A DNA stretch of 27,892 bases, taken from HGM13233 sp964478515 (GTDB lineage Bacteria; Bacillota; Clostridia; Oscillospirales; Ruminococcaceae). The position numbers and the translations under genes are program-made. Location: NCBI GenBank assembly GCA_964478515.1, contig CAYZIL010000027.1:1-27892 (forward strand), read 5' to 3'. The notes under the pieces were generated by a model. The model was given only the letters and a program-made list of their open reading frames with translations, was not told the DNA's origin and did not search any database. Below, in pieces: positions 25,001 to 27,892 of the stretch (positions within the stretch are counted from its first letter, which is position 1; the number at the start of each line of letters is the position of its first letter).

Positions 25001-27134
25001 CTTGAGCGTCATTTATGCAGCCGCTGACGCACACGACGTGCGATTCTTTCTCGCCGCTGACCGTGAACTCACCGACTATGCCGCCGGCCGCAGATATGCC
25101 GCGCACTACCGCGCGGTTGACACAATCGAAAATACCGGCGTCTGTGCGCTGCACCCCGTCGTCGGCAATATACCGGGCGGTGACCGCACCGGCGTAAGTG
25201 CCGCTCAAATTACCGGCCACCGTCAGCGCGCTTATGCGGGCGTTGCGAACACAGCCGAACAGACCGGCGCCGCCCTGCACGGCGCAGTTGAGCGCGAACA
25301 CAGTGTGTCCGTCGCCGTTGAGCTCGCCGGTGAAAGGTACGTCGTCGCTGCCGACGGGCTGCCAGTCAAAACCGGCAGCGGAAATATCGTTAGCCAAAAT
25401 GTAGCGCTTGCCCGGCGCATACCTCATCGCCATCAGGTCAATGCAATCGTATATTCCGATATAGGGCTGATTCTTGTCGGGACGCACACGCGGTACGTCG
25501 GCGCCGAATACGTTCAAGCAGGGCTGGGCGTCGTAGCGCTCTACGCGCGCGCAGCCGTCGGCGCTGTCGCCGGCAGCAATGGACACGCCGTGTCCCACAT
25601 ATATTGTGTCGCTTTCCAGCGCGGCGCCGGCGGCGCTCGTAACCGCAAGCTTGCCGCCGCGCAAAGACGTTATTGCGGCCTTTATTGCCGGTTCGCCCGA
25701 CTCGCCGCCGAAAACGGTGCCGTTGCCGGCACTGACAATAAAGCAGTGCGCCGCAAACACCGAAACGTCAGCGACGCCGCGCACCAGCACCGTGCCGCCC
25801 TCGAAACAGACGCTGCCGCCGCTGTAAACGGCAGTGGCGCGCGCGGCGTTGACGCTAAGCGAACCGCCCTGAACTATAAAATCGCCGTTATTCACATAGC
25901 AGCCGAACTCGTCGCCGCCGAGCGTAACGGTACCGTCCACCGCAATAAATTCGCTTTCGGCAAAAGCGCCGCTGGTCGCGCCGGTCGCCTCCAGCGAGCC
26001 GCCGCTGACGCGAATAGTGCCGCCGTCCTCGCCGGCCGCCGCGCCGTATTTGGTCTCGCCGCGCGTACAGACGACACCGCCGGTAATCTCTATTTCCTCG
26101 CCGCCGAAAATTCCGTTCCAGCGGCCGATGGCGTTCAGCTTGCCGCTGTCTACCGTCACGCGCTTTACGGCGTTGACGGCGTTGTTGCTTTTGCCCAGCG
26201 CGGTCACGGCGGCGCCGCGCACGTTGAGCTCTGACTGCGCAAAAATACCGGTGTCGCCCTCACAGCTGACCGTACCGCCGCGCGCGTCAATGCGTTCGGC
26301 AAATATTCCCTCGCTCGTGCCGGTGGCGCTGACATTGCCGCCGGAAATTGACACCGTGCCCTCGCTGGCTATGCCGCTGGCGGCGTGGCCGCCGGCCGTC
26401 AGTGTCAATGTTTTTATGTTGACGCCGGCGCTGCCGAGAATGCCGCACTGCGCGCCGATGGCGTTCAAAATTCCGCTGCCGCTGAGCGTCAGCGTGCCGT
26501 CAACGGTTTTTATTGCGCATTCGCCCGCTTGCGGGTTAATTACCTCGTTGAGACTGTCGCGCGCCGCGACTATTGATACATTGCCGACTGCCTGGATACG
26601 GCGGCCGGTAAAATTGTGCAGCGTGAGCACGCCGCGCTCGTAGGACCAGCCGGTACCCTCGTGTTGGACGAGCGCGTCGGCGTCGTCAACAAGCAGCATG
26701 CGCGGCCCTTTGCGCTGCAGGTCTTTTATAAGTTGTTTTGAGCGCGCCGGGTCAAATTTCGGCTCGTCACCGTCGAAAAGGTTATATTCGCGCTGCGGCG
26801 CCTCGACCGGGCGCTCAATCTGGAAGCCCATAAGACGAACTTCCTCGTCGGTGAGCATATCGCTTATGCGCGCGCGGCGGGTCTGTATCTCATCGCCGTC
26901 CGGCAACTGCTGCGGCTGGTCCGCTGCGGGCTCTATCTCGGCGTTTGAGTCGGCGGCGGGCTCGTCGCTCGGCGCTTTCGGCGCCGTGCCGTCCGGCTCC
27001 CCGGACAAAGCGTCGCGCGCCGCGTCGTCGGCCCTGCCGGCCGCTGAGGATGCCTCACTCAGCAGCACACTGACTCGGTCGGATATGCTCTTTTCAAGCT
27101 GTTCCAATGAGTCTATCTTTCTTTCCTCTTGCAT
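16054..27134 (-). CDS. Giant BIG2-repeat protein with beta-helix and GLUG regions (contains assembly gap)
   Basis: This is a single gene interrupted by 100 Ns at 17479-17578. Collapsing the duplicated 55-base flanks gives one frame of 3641 residues. Domains: residues 1-40, amphipathic helix (SLEQLEKSISDRVSVLLSEA); 41-95, acidic, Pro/Ala-rich linker; about 164-530, right-handed beta-helix-like repeats opening YERGVLTLHNFTG, with many GG-turns; about 600-865, GLUG-type repeats (AGGIVGEF, GGIVGRAA, GGIVGATC, GGICGANT); 925 to the end, 30 BIG2 Ig-like repeats of about 90 residues. It should be a surface or adhesion-type protein by architecture. However, no signal peptide, LPXTG, SLH or transmembrane anchor is visible, and an in-frame stop upstream excludes a longer N-terminus. 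The ATG has no clear Shine-Dalgarno. The promoter at 27223-27251 fits. Function unknown. Confidence 0.85.
17424..17633. other. Scaffold gap (100 N) flanked by an identical 55-base sequence
   Basis: N bases fill 17479-17578. The 55 bases before the gap (17424-17478) are identical to the 55 after it (17579-17633). This is the signature of two contigs ending on the same k-mer and scaffolded with a default gap. Removing one copy and the Ns deletes 155 bases and puts both halves of the giant gene in the same frame with a normal repeat join (GSGVSAAREL-AV). Confidence 0.9.
20566..21262 (-). repeat. Near-identical tandem repeat, 273-bp period, about 2.5 copies
   Basis: BIG2 units 12-14 share a 91-residue block at the DNA level (for example, the sequence at 20881 recurs at 21154) with only a few base differences, whereas other units are strongly diverged. 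It is a recent in-frame duplication or gene-conversion tract. Confidence 0.85.
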
Positions 27135-27161
27135 TTCAGTAGCACCAGCAGACGCAATTTG

Positions 27162-27174
27162 CGAAAGCCTTTCG
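27162..27174. promoter_or_regulatory. Small palindrome in the giant gene's leader
   Basis: CGAAAG-C-CTTTCG, 27 bases upstream of the ATG. It could form a small hairpin in the mRNA leader; meaning unknown. Confidence 0.3.
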
Positions 27175-27222
27175 ACTTGATTTTTCTATAAACGCGCTAA
27201 AATAAATAATATAATTAAGTTA

Positions 27223-27251
27223 ATTATACCATCGGTACAAAAAATTGACAA
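27223..27251 (-). promoter_or_regulatory. Promoter of the giant BIG2 gene
   Basis: On the minus strand: TTGTCA (27251-27246), 17 bases, perfect TATAAT (27228-27223). The predicted start near 27216 gives an AT-rich leader of about 80 bases. The rest of the stretch 27135-27442 holds no gene other than the insertion-sequence end. Confidence 0.75.
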
Positions 27252-27334
27252 CGGTATACATGCGGCGACCGAAAAAAACTTTCATTGCGCGCCGCCTGTT
27301 TTCGGTAAAATAAAAGTATCGCAAAAGGTCTCGA

Positions 27335-27892
27335 AAAAGTTAGCACCCCAAATGGCATAAAAAGTGAGCCATTGTCAGCACCTGAAATAACCGCTACCAT
27401 TAGTTTGTTGAAGACTAAGGAGGTAGCAGAAAGGTGTTAAGAATGGCTCAAGTAAATAATATCAAAGATCTCTACGAAAATGAAGACCTAAGTTTGCGAG
27501 AAATTTCCCGAAAGACAGGTCACAGCTTCAAGACTGTCCAGAAGTACGCCTACCAGCTTGACTGGAGCGAGGACAATCTGCCGGATACCGAGCCAACGAG
27601 TTATCCGGTGCTGGGAGATTTCATTCCCGTGATTGACGAATGGCTGGAGGATGACCGCAAAATTCCGCGCAAGCAGCGCCACACCGTTTGGAGGATATTC
27701 TGCCGTTTGCGGGATGAACACGACTTCAGCGGCAGCTATTCCAGTGTGAAAAAATACGTCCGCAAAAAGCGGTTCGTGATGAATTCCAAGAACAGCGGTT
27801 ATCTACCGTTAGAGCATACGTTGGGCAGCGGGCAGGTGGATTTCGGCAAGCATCTCTACTACGATGGCGCCGGGCAGGAACAGGACGGCTAT
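27335..27892 (+). mobile_element. IS21-family insertion sequence, left end and part of istA (runs off the window)
   Basis: An IstA-type transposase begins at 27443. Upstream of it, terminal motifs are repeated as in IS21 elements: GTTAGCACC (27339-27347) and GTCAGCACC (27374-27382), plus an inverted pair AATGGC (27351-27356) and GCCATT (27368-27373). The exact left boundary is uncertain by about 10 bases because the other end is outside the window. Confidence 0.7.
27443..27892 (+). CDS. istA: IS21-family transposase IstA, N-terminal 150 residues
   Basis: The frame is open to the right edge, so the gene is partial. It starts MAQVNNIKDLYENEDLSLRE, a helix-turn-helix region continuing ISRKTGHSFKTVQKYAYQLD that should bind the terminal repeats. 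The catalytic DDE domain begins near residue 130, with LGSGQVDFG supplying the first Asp. The ATG is preceded by AAAGGTG. IstA cuts and joins the element's ends with the help of the IstB ATPase, which would lie beyond the window. The insertion lies about 200 bases upstream of the giant BIG2 gene and points away from it. Confidence 0.88.
   Translation, partial: MAQVNNIKDLYENEDLSLREISRKTGHSFKTVQKYAYQLDWSEDNLPDTEPTSYPVLGDFIPVIDEWLEDDRKIPRKQRHTVWRIFCRLRDEHDFSGSYSSVKKYVRKKRFVMNSKNSGYLPLEHTLGSGQVDFGKHLYYDGAGQEQDGY

Noticed and set aside
24339..26234. A 631-codon plus-strand open frame opposite the beta-helix region
   Set aside because: Also an antisense shadow of the giant gene; no start signal and no recognisable domain.

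Overview
The window looks like a piece of a Clostridia genome, probably an Oscillospirales-like gut lineage known only from assembled metagenomes. The evidence is the set of Gram-positive gene families (clostripain-type peptidase, ECF transporter S component, DUF3842, SigH-like sigma factor, TrmK, Nif3, DUF1858), lipobox lipoproteins, GGAGG ribosome sites, classic TTGACA/TATAAT promoters and U-tailed hairpin terminators. The organism assignment is inference. A 100-N scaffold gap lies at 17479-17578 inside a repetitive gene.

Layout. At the left edge is the C-terminal part of a clostripain-family peptidase (+). It is followed by a perfect-hairpin terminator and an ECF transporter S component (+) behind a structured leader. 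A DUF3842 gene (-) converges on the S component. Then comes a gene-free stretch (about 2341-2757) that may encode an orphan structured RNA. On the minus strand is a complete sugar-type ABC importer operon (ATPase, permease, lipoprotein; 6400 down to 2815) with its own promoter and terminator. An independently transcribed second sugar-binding lipoprotein lies upstream of it (7685-6732). Divergent from that is a Y-family DNA polymerase (+) whose promoter carries two LexA-like palindromes. Next on the plus strand are a MATE exporter, a GtrA-like membrane protein, a SigH-like sigma factor, a degenerate glycine-tRNA-like sequence and two small CxxC proteins (zinc ribbon and DUF1858). These are followed by a TrmK - Nif3 - alpha/beta hydrolase cluster ending in a strong terminator.

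The right 40% is dominated by one giant minus-strand gene (27134-16054). It has an N-terminus without a signal peptide, a right-handed beta-helix-like region, GLUG-type repeats and then 30 bacterial Ig-like (BIG2) repeats. Joining the two gap flanks at an exactly shared 55-base overlap restores a single reading frame of at least 3641 residues. A Gfo/Idh/MocA oxidoreductase starts 6 bases after its stop codon. Upstream of the giant gene, at the right edge, is the left end of an IS21-family insertion sequence with a truncated istA.

Most of the left and middle genes are ordinary. The points most worth a second look are the giant BIG2 protein (29 of 30 repeats carry an inserted xGK motif, it has no recognisable export or anchoring signal, and its assembly gap can be resolved), the candidate orphan RNA at about 2496-2660, the ECF leader, the SOS-type control of the polymerase and the degenerate tRNA.
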